Below are positions 1 through 6,816 of a stretch of 9,099 bases of DNA, in pieces. The stretch spans positions 1 to 9,099 of the forward strand of contig JAFVVU010000015.1 in the NCBI GenBank assembly GCA_017502065.1, written 5' to 3'. Numbering within the stretch: position 1 is the stretch's first letter; each line of letters opens with the position of its first letter. The position numbers and the translations under genes are program-made. This DNA comes from Clostridia bacterium. Lineage in GTDB: Bacteria; Bacillota; Clostridia; RUG12999. Under the pieces are notes generated by a model. It had not been told where the DNA came from. It saw nothing but the letters and a program-made list of their open reading frames with translations, and ran no database searches.

Positions 1-17
1 ATGATAAATGATACACA

Positions 18-50
18 GAAAAGCAGATGTTTACACCTGCTTTTCTTATT
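18..50 (+). terminator. Rho-independent terminator of an upstream gene
   Basis: A perfect 9-bp stem (GAAAAGCAG at 18-26 with CTGCTTTTC at 37-45) encloses a 10-nt loop and is followed by a T-rich, imperfect tract (TTATTCTTTT). The T-richness after the hairpin is better on the plus strand, so it most likely ends a plus-strand gene lying left of the window. No coding sequence for that gene is visible inside the window. Confidence 0.6.
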
Positions 51-97
51 CTTTTGATTTACTTTCGGTTTTTTTCGAAATTTTTCGTTTTTATATA

Positions 98-126
98 TTG
101 ACTTTTCATAAATATTATGCTATTTT
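98..126 (+). promoter_or_regulatory. Sigma-A-type extended -10 promoter
   Basis: TTGACT (98-103) is followed after exactly 17 bp by TATTTT (121-126), with the TGn extension of an extended -10 (TGC at 118-120). Transcription would start near 132-134, leaving a leader of about 25 nt before the ATG at 157. Just upstream (66-92) lie T-tracts separated by CG steps at 66, 76 and 86, which could act as an UP element or bent DNA. This is inferred from consensus match only. Confidence 0.65.
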
Positions 127-140
127 AAGTGTAAGATTAA

Positions 141-147
141 GGAGAGG
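141..147 (+). promoter_or_regulatory. Ribosome binding site that decides the start of the hydrolase gene
   Basis: GGAGAGG at 141-147 sits 9 nt before the ATG at 157. The in-frame GTG at 148 directly abuts this Shine-Dalgarno sequence with no spacer, so it cannot be an efficient start. The ATG at 157 is therefore preferred. Confidence 0.75.
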
Positions 148-156
148 GTGATCTGT

Positions 157-3100
157 ATGTACAGATTTTACGAGGATTTTACTACACATACCGATGATTT
201 TGCAGCCTATAATATTGAGGTTGAAAAAACATCCAATCTTGAACATAAGCACGGCCGCGTGGAAAACGGCGGTTACAGCCTTAACTGTTCAGGAAACAAA
301 CACCTGCTTATAACACCGGCGCTTAATGATTTTGAATTAAGCTGCAAGGTGAAGTTCACAACAACTTCATTTTCAATTGCAGCGCAGGACCGTAATGTGT
401 TCCGCAATGCAGGAATGTTCATTGTTTTTGATTACAACACCGTTTCAAGATGCGGTAAGAAAATTGAAGTTCAATATAATCTTGAAGGAAGGCTTACAAT
501 TTCTCTTATTTCCTTAAGTGGAATAACCCACGAAGTATTAGCCAGCAAAGTATACTACAACGTGGATTTGTGCGTTGATAAAACATATGAATTCAAAGCT
601 GATGCAAACAGCAACAACATAAGCGGAAGCTTTGACGGCTATACATTTGATTTTGATTTGTCCGAAAGAGAAAAAGGACGCGTAGGTATTGGCAGATGTG
701 AATTTGCAGGATGCCTTTTATATAACGACGTGCTTTTAACTGCAGACGATGTGAAAGAAGAAACTGTAGTTGCTAAAAAGGAAGTTACTCTTCCCCGTAC
801 ATACGGCGGACTTTATCCATATAAGCTATTATTTGAAATTGTAAAGAAAGATGATATAAATCTTTTCCGCTGCCGCCTGTCAGGAGGAGCTTCCTCCTGC
901 CCGAAAGACAGACCTGCAAATAAAGGTCAGTACGGCGTTATGCACGACGACCTTAATGACGTGTACATCCGTCTTATGAAAGGCAAAAGCAGCGTTACAC
1001 TTTATCTTAAAAACGGCAATCTTCATACCGTTGACCCGCACGTTCACTGGCAGTATATCTGCGATTATTTCGGAATTACCGAATTCCCGGTTAAAAAGGA
1101 ATTTGCCATTTCCGACCTTTTCGCATCAAAGGATATTAAAATTGCTATCGGTGTATCCTACTGGAATTCCGGCGGCTATCACATGCAGGCAAGAAATAAT
1201 GTTGAAATGATTTATGATACAGACGGGAACCTTCTGTATAACGGCGGCAAGCTTACCGAGAATTCCTACGAATTTTTATCCCCTGCCGATAAACAGGTTA
1301 TTTCAAAAGTGCCTGCAGATTTGCCCGAATATGACAACGTTGTTGAACATCTTAAAAATAACCACTACTTTATGCCGGGTGAAAGAATTAAAATTACACT
1401 TCGCATAAGAACTGCAACGCCGTTTGACGAAATATCGGTTAAACCGCATCTTCTTGATGTGTATTCAAGCATGATTGAACAGCATATTTCAGTTGAGTCT
1501 TCCGTTGTTGAAACAAACTTCCTCGGCACTGATTTGAACGTATACGATTACAGTGTTGCACTTATTCCGCTTGAACCGAAGCTTTACAAGCTTGCTTTTG
1601 AAGTGTTTGAAGGCGACAGTGTTATAAAAGAAACAGATGTAACCTTTGAAGTTGTATCCTCGGATGTTCCTGCACCGATTTTAAGCGGACTTCCGTTTAT
1701 GTACTCAACTCCGAACGAAATAAACTTCCTTGACAGGGATGCATTTGATATGTATTCTCCCGAAGTAAGCGGAAATTTTGAACACTATTTCGCTTGCAGT
1801 GCATTCACACCGCAGATAGGAATTGACAAACAGATTTACAGAATAAACAAAGAGCTCGGTAGAAAATGGTTTATGTGGCTTACTGACCGTACTCAGGCAG
1901 ACTGGGCGGATTATGAAAAATATATTGACGGTATTAAAAACTGCGACTATATGTCCTATTTTTACATTAAATCCCACCGTGACGATATGTTCAGAATTCA
2001 GGTATACAATCTGCCGCATATCAAAGAAGAGCTTGTGGAATTCTTTGAAAAATATCCCGAATATGGCAAGGAATTCACATTTACTCTTGATGATGAATTC
2101 ACAAATGCCGACCTTGCAAAGCTTCTTAATATGTGCGGACATACATGGCTTAAATTCCACGACGGAAAGAATATGCAGCGCATTGCCGACCAGAACGAAA
2201 TCTTTGAAAAAATCAATCCCGATATCAAACGTGCATCCTATGGTCCTTTCCCACCGTATGCAACACCGCACGGCTCATACAATATGCTGAAATATGTCGG
2301 TCTTGATGTTGATAAAGACCTTTCCGAATTCTACAAAGGCTGGTATCAGTTTGAGGATTATCCGTCCTCCTGTGCATATTATGCATTCCGAGGCGCATTT
2401 GCAATGATGAGCATGAAGCTCCACAACCCAAAACTGAAATACTACCCTGAAATGTATATTGACAGAAAGCGTTGCTGTGCAGACGGACTTGTTGCATATG
2501 CACGTCCGCCATTTGGCTCAGACTTTAATTTCCCGCCGTATTATCATGCAACACAGGCTTTTGAATATGTTTATTCAACTGCATATAAAAAGGCTGACGG
2601 TACATATGACTACTGGCGTGACTACGGATTCATGATGCGTGATACATATAACGAGTATATTGAGGATTTTGTAAAGCGCTGGAAACATGTAAACATATAC
2701 AACCCTGCAAAACCGCTTAAAACCCTTGCTTTTGTTACAGATTACAATCCTGATGATGACCACTATGAGCTGCAGTATCAGGACAGATATAACTGGAATC
2801 TGTTCTATAACAAAAGCGAATGCACACAGAGCTTTATCAACTCCGTTGCAAGAAAAGCGGGTTACGGCGCAGGTTTTGCACTTAAAAACGATACAATCAA
2901 AACTCTTACACCTGATGAAACAAACGTGCTTATCCTTGCATCACTTAAAAATGTGGATAGCGAAACACTTTCGCATATCAGAAAGCTTTATGATAACGGC
3001 GTAAGCCTTATTGCAACAAGTGATGTTGACGGTCTTGAAGATATTTTTGGTGTTAAGAAATGCCCGAAAACCGTTCATACAGATACACTTTATTACAGCG

Positions 3101-3603
3101 GCAGCGAGGAAAATATCTATCCGCTTGATGTTGAGTATACTTATGAAGCAAATGGTGCCGAAGTTGTAGTATCTGCAAATGAGGGTGCTCCTGCAATTCT
3201 TAAAAACGGCAGAGCAGTACTTATCAATGCACCTGCATCAATGCTTGGTGTTGACTGGTACTACGAGCAGGTACAGTTCGGCAGAGAAAACATAAGCGCG
3301 CTTTTGCACGAAGCTATGGAAGCTGTGCTTAATGACATTACAGATACTCCCGTTAAAGCAAACGGATGCGGACTTAGTGCAGTTACAACAAAAGAGGGTA
3401 AAACCGTTCTTGTGCTGTTTAACTACACACCGTATCATATGGAACATTTACCTTCCGAGGTTACTGTTGACATCAATATCCCCAGTGTTAAAGATATTGT
3501 TTGCGACGATGCAAACTTCATTAAATTCACAAAAGACGGATGTATTTACAAGCTTAAAGCAACACTTCCGCCGAGAAGCACTGCAGTTATTGAACTTATA
3601 TAA
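157..3603 (+). CDS. Large cytoplasmic multidomain protein, probable clan GH-A-like glycoside hydrolase
   Basis: I do not recognise a named family; the protein is 1148 residues. Seen and inferred layout: a beta-rich N-terminal domain (about 1-195) resembling concanavalin-like/laminin-G jelly rolls; a second beta-rich stretch (about 205-370); an Ig-like domain (about 404-505); a Trp/Tyr-rich region likely to be a TIM barrel (about 509-870); a region patterned like the GATase-like domain of GH42 enzymes (about 910-985, with strands around V924-L927 and V949-A953); and a C-terminal beta-sandwich (about 1065-1148) ending LPPRSTAVIELI. Candidate catalytic acids are E647 in LDDEF and E765 in YPEMYI, their spacing fitting an acid/base plus nucleophile pair. 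The DE pair also recalls GH123/DUF4091 proteins. No signal peptide or membrane segment is visible, so a cytoplasmic role on imported oligosaccharides is inferred. It is monocistronic, between its own promoter and terminator, with no transporter beside it. The hydrolase call is moderately sure; the substrate is unknown. Confidence 0.6.
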   Translation: MYRFYEDFTTHTDDFAAYNIEVEKTSNLEHKHGRVENGGYSLNCSGNKHLLITPALNDFELSCKVKFTTTSFSIAAQDRNVFRNAGMFIVFDYNTVSRCGKKIEVQYNLEGRLTISLISLSGITHEVLASKVYYNVDLCVDKTYEFKADANSNNISGSFDGYTFDFDLSEREKGRVGIGRCEFAGCLLYNDVLLTADDVKEETVVAKKEVTLPRTYGGLYPYKLLFEIVKKDDINLFRCRLSGGASSCPKDRPANKGQYGVMHDDLNDVYIRLMKGKSSVTLYLKNGNLHTVDPHVHWQYICDYFGITEFPVKKEFAISDLFASKDIKIAIGVSYWNSGGYHMQARNNVEMIYDTDGNLLYNGGKLTENSYEFLSPADKQVISKVPADLPEYDNVVEHLKNNHYFMPGERIKITLRIRTATPFDEISVKPHLLDVYSSMIEQHISVESSVVETNFLGTDLNVYDYSVALIPLEPKLYKLAFEVFEGDSVIKETDVTFEVVSSDVPAPILSGLPFMYSTPNEINFLDRDAFDMYSPEVSGNFEHYFACSAFTPQIGIDKQIYRINKELGRKWFMWLTDRTQADWADYEKYIDGIKNCDYMSYFYIKSHRDDMFRIQVYNLPHIKEELVEFFEKYPEYGKEFTFTLDDEFTNADLAKLLNMCGHTWLKFHDGKNMQRIADQNEIFEKINPDIKRASYGPFPPYATPHGSYNMLKYVGLDVDKDLSEFYKGWYQFEDYPSSCAYYAFRGAFAMMSMKLHNPKLKYYPEMYIDRKRCCADGLVAYARPPFGSDFNFPPYYHATQAFEYVYSTAYKKADGTYDYWRDYGFMMRDTYNEYIEDFVKRWKHVNIYNPAKPLKTLAFVTDYNPDDDHYELQYQDRYNWNLFYNKSECTQSFINSVARKAGYGAGFALKNDTIKTLTPDETNVLILASLKNVDSETLSHIRKLYDNGVSLIATSDVDGLEDIFGVKKCPKTVHTDTLYYSGSEENIYPLDVEYTYEANGAEVVVSANEGAPAILKNGRAVLINAPASMLGVDWYYEQVQFGRENISALLHEAMEAVLNDITDTPVKANGCGLSAVTTKEGKTVLVLFNYTPYHMEHLPSEVTVDINIPSVKDIVCDDANFIKFTKDGCIYKLKATLPPRSTAVIELI

Positions 3604-3609
3604 AATGGT

Positions 3610-3643
3610 AAAGCCGGAGCAAAGACTTCGGCTTTTTTCTTTT
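3610..3643 (+). terminator. Rho-independent terminator of the hydrolase gene
   Basis: AAAGCCG (3610-3616) extended by GAG pairs with CTTCGGCTTT (3626-3635), giving a 10-bp stem with one G-U pair and a 6-nt loop. It runs straight into TTTTTTCTTTT. It starts 6 nt after the TAA stop at 3601-3603 and separates this gene from the trk operon. Confidence 0.9.
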
Positions 3644-3649
3644 AACCTA

Positions 3650-3678
3650 TTGATAATAGTTAAATAATGTGGTAAAAT
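3650..3678 (+). promoter_or_regulatory. Promoter of the trkA-trkH operon
   Basis: TTGATA (3650-3655), a 17-bp spacer and TAAAAT (3673-3678) form a near-consensus sigma-A promoter with a TGn extended -10 (TGG, 3670-3672). The expected start near 3684-3686 gives a leader of only about 30 nt. That leaves no room for a riboswitch such as the c-di-AMP ydaO class that controls some potassium transporters. Confidence 0.75.
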
Positions 3679-3715
3679 ATGCTTATATTATAGATTTACA
3701 AAGGAGTAACAGTAT

Positions 3716-5101
3716 ATGAATATCATCATTGTAGGATGTGGAAAAGTTGGCGGCACAATAGCCGAACAGCTTGCAAGCGAAAATCATGATATTGTTATTG
3801 TAGATAATGATGCCGAAAGACTGCATCAGGTTGGAGATATGCTTGATGTAATGTGTGTTCTCGGTAATGGCGGAAGTGCCACCGTTCTTGAAGAAGCCGG
3901 CGCAAAGTCCTGCGACCTTCTTATTGCCGTAACACTGTCTGACGAGCTTAATCTTCTTACATGTCTTATTGCAAAAAAACTTGGTGCGGCAAACACTATT
4001 GCCCGTGTACGCAACCCCGTTTATGCAGACGGAATTCATCTTGTTAAGGATGACCTTGGACTCAGTATGATAATCAATCCCGAACTTGCGGCAGCAAGTG
4101 AAATTTCAAGAACACTCCGTTTCCCGTCGGCAATCAAGGTTGAAACCTTTGCAAAAAGCAGAGTTGAAGTTATTAACTTCCGTATTGCACCGGGCAACGT
4201 TCTTTGCGGCGTTAAAATCGAGAATTTAAAGGGAACTGTCAAGTCCGATATTTTCATATGTGCAATACAGCGCGGCAACGACGTATTTATTCCTAATGGT
4301 TCTACCGAGCTTATGGCAAATGATGTTATCTCATTTCTTGCTTCTCCGGCCAGTGCCCACGAATTTTTCAAGAAGATAGGTGCTTCTTCCCACAAAATAA
4401 GGGATATGATAATCATAGGCGGCGGCAGACTTACTTACTATCTTACAAAAATGCTGCTTCAGGTTGGTATCCGTGTTAAAATAATTGAAGAAAATATAGA
4501 TAGATGTGAAGAGCTTTCCGAGCTTCTGCCAAATGCAATGATAATTCACGGCGATGGAACCGACAATGAGCTTCTTCACGAAGAAGGAATTGAAGAGGCT
4601 GATGCTGTTGCAACCCTTACGGGACTTGACGAACAGAACGTAATTATGTCTCTCTATGCCTCAAAGCATACACCGAACGCAAAAATATTTACAAAAATCA
4701 AACATTTTGATTTTGATGATATGCTTAAATCAATGGATATCGGTAGTGTTATTTATCCAAAATATATCACAGCTGACCATATAATCAAATATGTTCGTGT
4801 AATGCAGAATTCCATAGGAAGTAATGTTGAAACCCTGCATCATATAATTGACGATAAGGTTGAAGTTCTTGAATTTCGTATTCGCGAGGAGTCCGAAATG
4901 TTGGGCATTCCCATTGAACAGCTTAAAATCCGTTCAGGCGTTCTTATTGCCTGCATAAGTCGCGGCGGCAAAGGATTTATTCCGGGCGGTAAAGATACTA
5001 TCGAATTTGGTGATACTGTTATAATAGTAACAACAAACAAAGGACTTTACGATATTGAAAACATATTAAGTCTTCATCCCGCCCACCCTGACACCGTATA
5101 G
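3716..5101 (+). CDS. trkA: Trk system potassium uptake regulatory protein TrkA
   Basis: This 461-residue protein is the cytoplasmic nucleotide-binding gating subunit that assembles on the TrkH potassium channel and controls it in response to bound nucleotide. It has the full duplicated arrangement of TrkA: RCK_N (about 1-125), RCK_C (about 148-222), second RCK_N (about 228-345) and second RCK_C (about 380-452). The first Rossmann domain shows GCGKVG (7-12) followed by D30 at the end of strand 2, typical for NAD(H). The second shows GGGRLT (235-240), where T240 replaces the last glycine of GxGxxG, with E258 as the strand-2 acid. The start is well supported by AAGGAG at 3701-3706, 9 nt before the ATG. 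trkH follows after 11 bp, so the two are cotranscribed. Length and architecture match the family, so the call is secure. Confidence 0.95.
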   Translation: MNIIIVGCGKVGGTIAEQLASENHDIVIVDNDAERLHQVGDMLDVMCVLGNGGSATVLEEAGAKSCDLLIAVTLSDELNLLTCLIAKKLGAANTIARVRNPVYADGIHLVKDDLGLSMIINPELAAASEISRTLRFPSAIKVETFAKSRVEVINFRIAPGNVLCGVKIENLKGTVKSDIFICAIQRGNDVFIPNGSTELMANDVISFLASPASAHEFFKKIGASSHKIRDMIIIGGGRLTYYLTKMLLQVGIRVKIIEENIDRCEELSELLPNAMIIHGDGTDNELLHEEGIEEADAVATLTGLDEQNVIMSLYASKHTPNAKIFTKIKHFDFDDMLKSMDIGSVIYPKYITADHIIKYVRVMQNSIGSNVETLHHIIDDKVEVLEFRIREESEMLGIPIEQLKIRSGVLIACISRGGKGFIPGGKDTIEFGDTVIIVTTNKGLYDIENILSLHPAHPDTV

Positions 5102-5112
5102 GAGAGCAGAAT

Positions 5113-6552
5113 ATGAATTATAAACTACTTCTTAAAATAAACGGAAAGCTTTTGATGCTTGAAGCAGCATTTATGCTGCTTCCCGTTATAACAGCACTGA
5201 TTTACCGTGAATCTTCCGGTCTTGCTTTTTTGCCGGTAATTGCACTGCTCCTGCTAATAGGATTTCCGCTCAGCAGGCTCACTCCCAAGCGGAACGAAAT
5301 GTATGCAAGAGAGGGGCTTGCCATTGTATCCACATCGTGGATACTTATGAGTCTTGCAGGTGCCCTGCCATTTTATATAAGCCGCGAAATTCCGGTATTT
5401 ATAGATGCTTTTTTTGAAACCGCGTCCGGCTTTACAACAACCGGTGCAAGCATTCTTGATAATGTAGAGGCATTAAGTCACTCCATGCTTTTCTGGCGCA
5501 GCTTTACGCACTGGGTAGGTGGAATGGGGGTTCTTGTGTTTATTCTTGCAATTGCACCTCTTGCCGGCAGCTATACAGTAAATCTTATGCGTGCAGAAAG
5601 CCCCGGACCACGGGTTGAAAAAGTAACGCCGAAAATCGGGTCAACAGCAAAACTCTTGTATCTGATATACGCTTCTCTTACACTGCTTCAGTTTGTTCTT
5701 ATGTGTGCAGGCGGTATGCCGGTTTTTGACTCGCTTCTTACTGCTTTCGGTACTGCCGGAACCGGTGGATTTGGCGTAAAAAACTCAAGCATTGCTGACT
5801 ACGGCACTTACATCCAGAGTGTGATAACAGTATTTATGCTTTTATACGGTATAAACTTCAGCATATACTATATGATACTTTTGAAAAAGATTAAACCTGT
5901 ATTTAAAAACGAAGAATTACGTATGTATCTCGGTGTGGTTGCAGCGGCAATAATTCTTATTACCGCAAATGTTGCCGACAGGTTTGAATCCCTGTATGAA
6001 GCATTTCACCATTCGGCATTTCAGGTTGCATCCATAATTTCAACAACCGGTTTTTCAACCGTGAGCTTTGATGCATGGCCATCGTTTTCAAAATCCATTC
6101 TTGTACTGCTTATGCTTTTCGGTGCATCGGCAGGAAGTACCGGTGGCGGTATAAAAATTTCGCGTATACTTATTATGCTTAAATACATCGGCAGAGAAGC
6201 CGTAAGGCTTATTCATCCGCGAAAAGTAAACACCATTACGGTAGACGGTCACAAGGTTGAACACGACATGCTTAAAAACATATTCCTTTTTATTATGTGT
6301 TATGCCGGCCTGCTTATACTGTCAGTGCTTATAATATCACTTGACGGATATGGTTTTACAACAAATGTTACTGCAACAATATCGGCACTCAGCAATATAG
6401 GCCCCTATTTTGATGCAATAAACGATGCGTGGAATTTCTCATCATTTTCTGCCCTTTCCAAACTTGTACTTACATTGGATATGATTTTTGGAAGACTTGA
6501 AATACTACCGGTACTGATATTATTCGTTCCGGACACATGGAGAAGAAAATAG
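5113..6552 (+). CDS. trkH: Trk-type potassium uptake membrane protein TrkH
   Basis: This 479-residue polytopic membrane protein is the potassium-conducting subunit partnered with the TrkA-type protein encoded 11 bp upstream. It shows the fourfold M1-P-M2 architecture of the SKT superfamily. The four pore-loop filter segments are visible: SGFTTTG (G111), AGTGGF (G218), STTGFST (G313) and SNIGPY (G430). The glycine-rich intramembrane gate loop of the third repeat is GASAGSTGGGIK (337-348), and FTHWVGGMG lies after the first pore loop. The C-terminus (GRLEILPVLILFVPDTWRRK) is typical of TrkH. The ribosome binding site GGAGAG (5101-5106) overlaps the trkA stop codon, which suggests translational coupling. 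The residue after the fourth filter motif is Y432, where many homologues have glycine. The TrkH/KtrB family call is firm; TrkH is favoured over KtrB by the double-RCK partner. Confidence 0.95.
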   Translation: MNYKLLLKINGKLLMLEAAFMLLPVITALIYRESSGLAFLPVIALLLLIGFPLSRLTPKRNEMYAREGLAIVSTSWILMSLAGALPFYISREIPVFIDAFFETASGFTTTGASILDNVEALSHSMLFWRSFTHWVGGMGVLVFILAIAPLAGSYTVNLMRAESPGPRVEKVTPKIGSTAKLLYLIYASLTLLQFVLMCAGGMPVFDSLLTAFGTAGTGGFGVKNSSIADYGTYIQSVITVFMLLYGINFSIYYMILLKKIKPVFKNEELRMYLGVVAAAIILITANVADRFESLYEAFHHSAFQVASIISTTGFSTVSFDAWPSFSKSILVLLMLFGASAGSTGGGIKISRILIMLKYIGREAVRLIHPRKVNTITVDGHKVEHDMLKNIFLFIMCYAGLLILSVLIISLDGYGFTTNVTATISALSNIGPYFDAINDAWNFSSFSALSKLVLTLDMIFGRLEILPVLILFVPDTWRRK

Positions 6553-6578
6553 TAAGGTAAAATAAAAATGCGCAGATC

Positions 6579-6696
6579 GCACAAAGACAATAATTGTTAT
6601 ATCCGACATTAGTGTGATAACTTTTGAATTTCAAAAAAGGAAGACACTTCCCATGCAAAAGCTGTGTGAAGTGTCTTTTTATTTGTGTCTTTGTGC
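6579..6696. repeat. 11-bp inverted repeat enclosing the terminator
   Basis: GCACAAAGACA at 6579-6589 is the exact reverse complement of TGTCTTTGTGC at 6686-6696; the arms are about 100 bp apart with the bidirectional terminator between them. In RNA this could extend or compete with the terminator fold. The arms could also mark the edges of an old insertion, but no direct repeat was seen outside them, so the function is unknown. Confidence 0.5.
6641..6684 (+). terminator. Bidirectional terminator between trkH and the sipL-like gene
   Basis: AAGACACTTC (6641-6650) pairs perfectly with GAAGTGTCTT (6668-6677) around a 17-nt loop. On the plus strand it is followed by TTTTTATTT, serving the trk operon. 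Read on the minus strand the same hairpin is followed by CCTTTTTT (complement of 6633-6640), so it can also stop transcripts coming from the sipL-like gene. It is enclosed by a further 11-bp inverted repeat, GCACAAAGACA (6579-6589) with TGTCTTTGTGC (6686-6696). Confidence 0.85.
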
Positions 6697-6791
6697 TATA
6701 AACAACCCTCACCTCTCGACGTACTTATGTACGCCTTCGGGCATGGTAAAGCAATAAATTGCTTTACTTCGGTTTGTTCATTCTGCATCAT
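6696..6791 (-). CDS. Possible 31-residue peptide ORF downstream of the sipL-like gene
   Basis: A minus-strand ORF starts ATGATG at 6791 and stops at TAG (6698-6696). It would encode a 31-residue soluble peptide with the start MMQNEQTEVKQF, a central LPCPK and the end RGEGCL, including two cysteines (C17, C30). It begins 25 nt after the sipL-like stop codon and has a modest AAAGG ribosome binding site (complement of 6801-6805) 9 nt before the ATG. It would share the sipL transcript and end just before the bidirectional terminator. The ORF lies almost entirely over the two palindromes of the repeat-like element, so it may be a chance reading frame through a repeat. I recognise no family. Confidence 0.25.
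   Translation of the reverse strand: MMQNEQTEVKQFIALPCPKAYISTSRGEGCL
6704..6780. repeat. Hairpin-rich intergenic element, probable dispersed repeat
   Basis: Two palindromes stand in tandem, each followed by CTTCGG: CGTAC-TTAT-GTACG (6720-6733) before CTTCGG at 6735-6740, and TAAAGCAAT-AA-ATTGCTTTA (6747-6766) before CTTCGG at 6767-6772. Higher GC blocks (CCCTCACCTCTCG at 6706-6718) contrast with the AT-rich surroundings. Tandem hairpins in a convergent intergenic gap are what one expects of a REP- or MITE-like dispersed repeat. Only one copy is present in this window, so the repeat status is inferred. Confidence 0.45.
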
Positions 6792-6816
6792 TTTCTTTTA
6801 CCTTTATTGGTACGAC

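Noticed and set aside
1..57. Short plus-strand frame beginning with ATG at base 1 (18 codons)
   Set aside because: It runs through the terminator hairpin at 18-45, and no ribosome binding site can be assessed; it is better explained as the 3' end region of an upstream transcript.
148..156. GTG start of the hydrolase gene three codons upstream of the ATG
   Set aside because: It abuts the Shine-Dalgarno sequence (141-147) with no spacer; the ATG at 157 has 9-nt spacing.
1705..2271. Long minus-strand open frame of 188 codons inside the hydrolase gene
   Set aside because: It is fully antisense to a well-supported gene, has no convincing ribosome binding site or recognisable domain, and its composition is that of a codon-bias shadow.
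3679..3715. Riboswitch in the trk operon leader
   Set aside because: The predicted leader is about 30 nt, too short for a known potassium or c-di-AMP riboswitch.
6570..6614. 14-codon plus-strand frame after trkH (ATG at 6570)
   Set aside because: It is too short, its upstream ribosome binding site is weak, and it overlaps the left arm of the inverted repeat; nothing supports translation.
6596..6621. Imperfect palindrome GTTAT...ATAAC that could be an operator
   Set aside because: Only the outer five bases and an inner ACA/TGT pair match, and no promoter lies nearby; chance is likely in AT-rich DNA.
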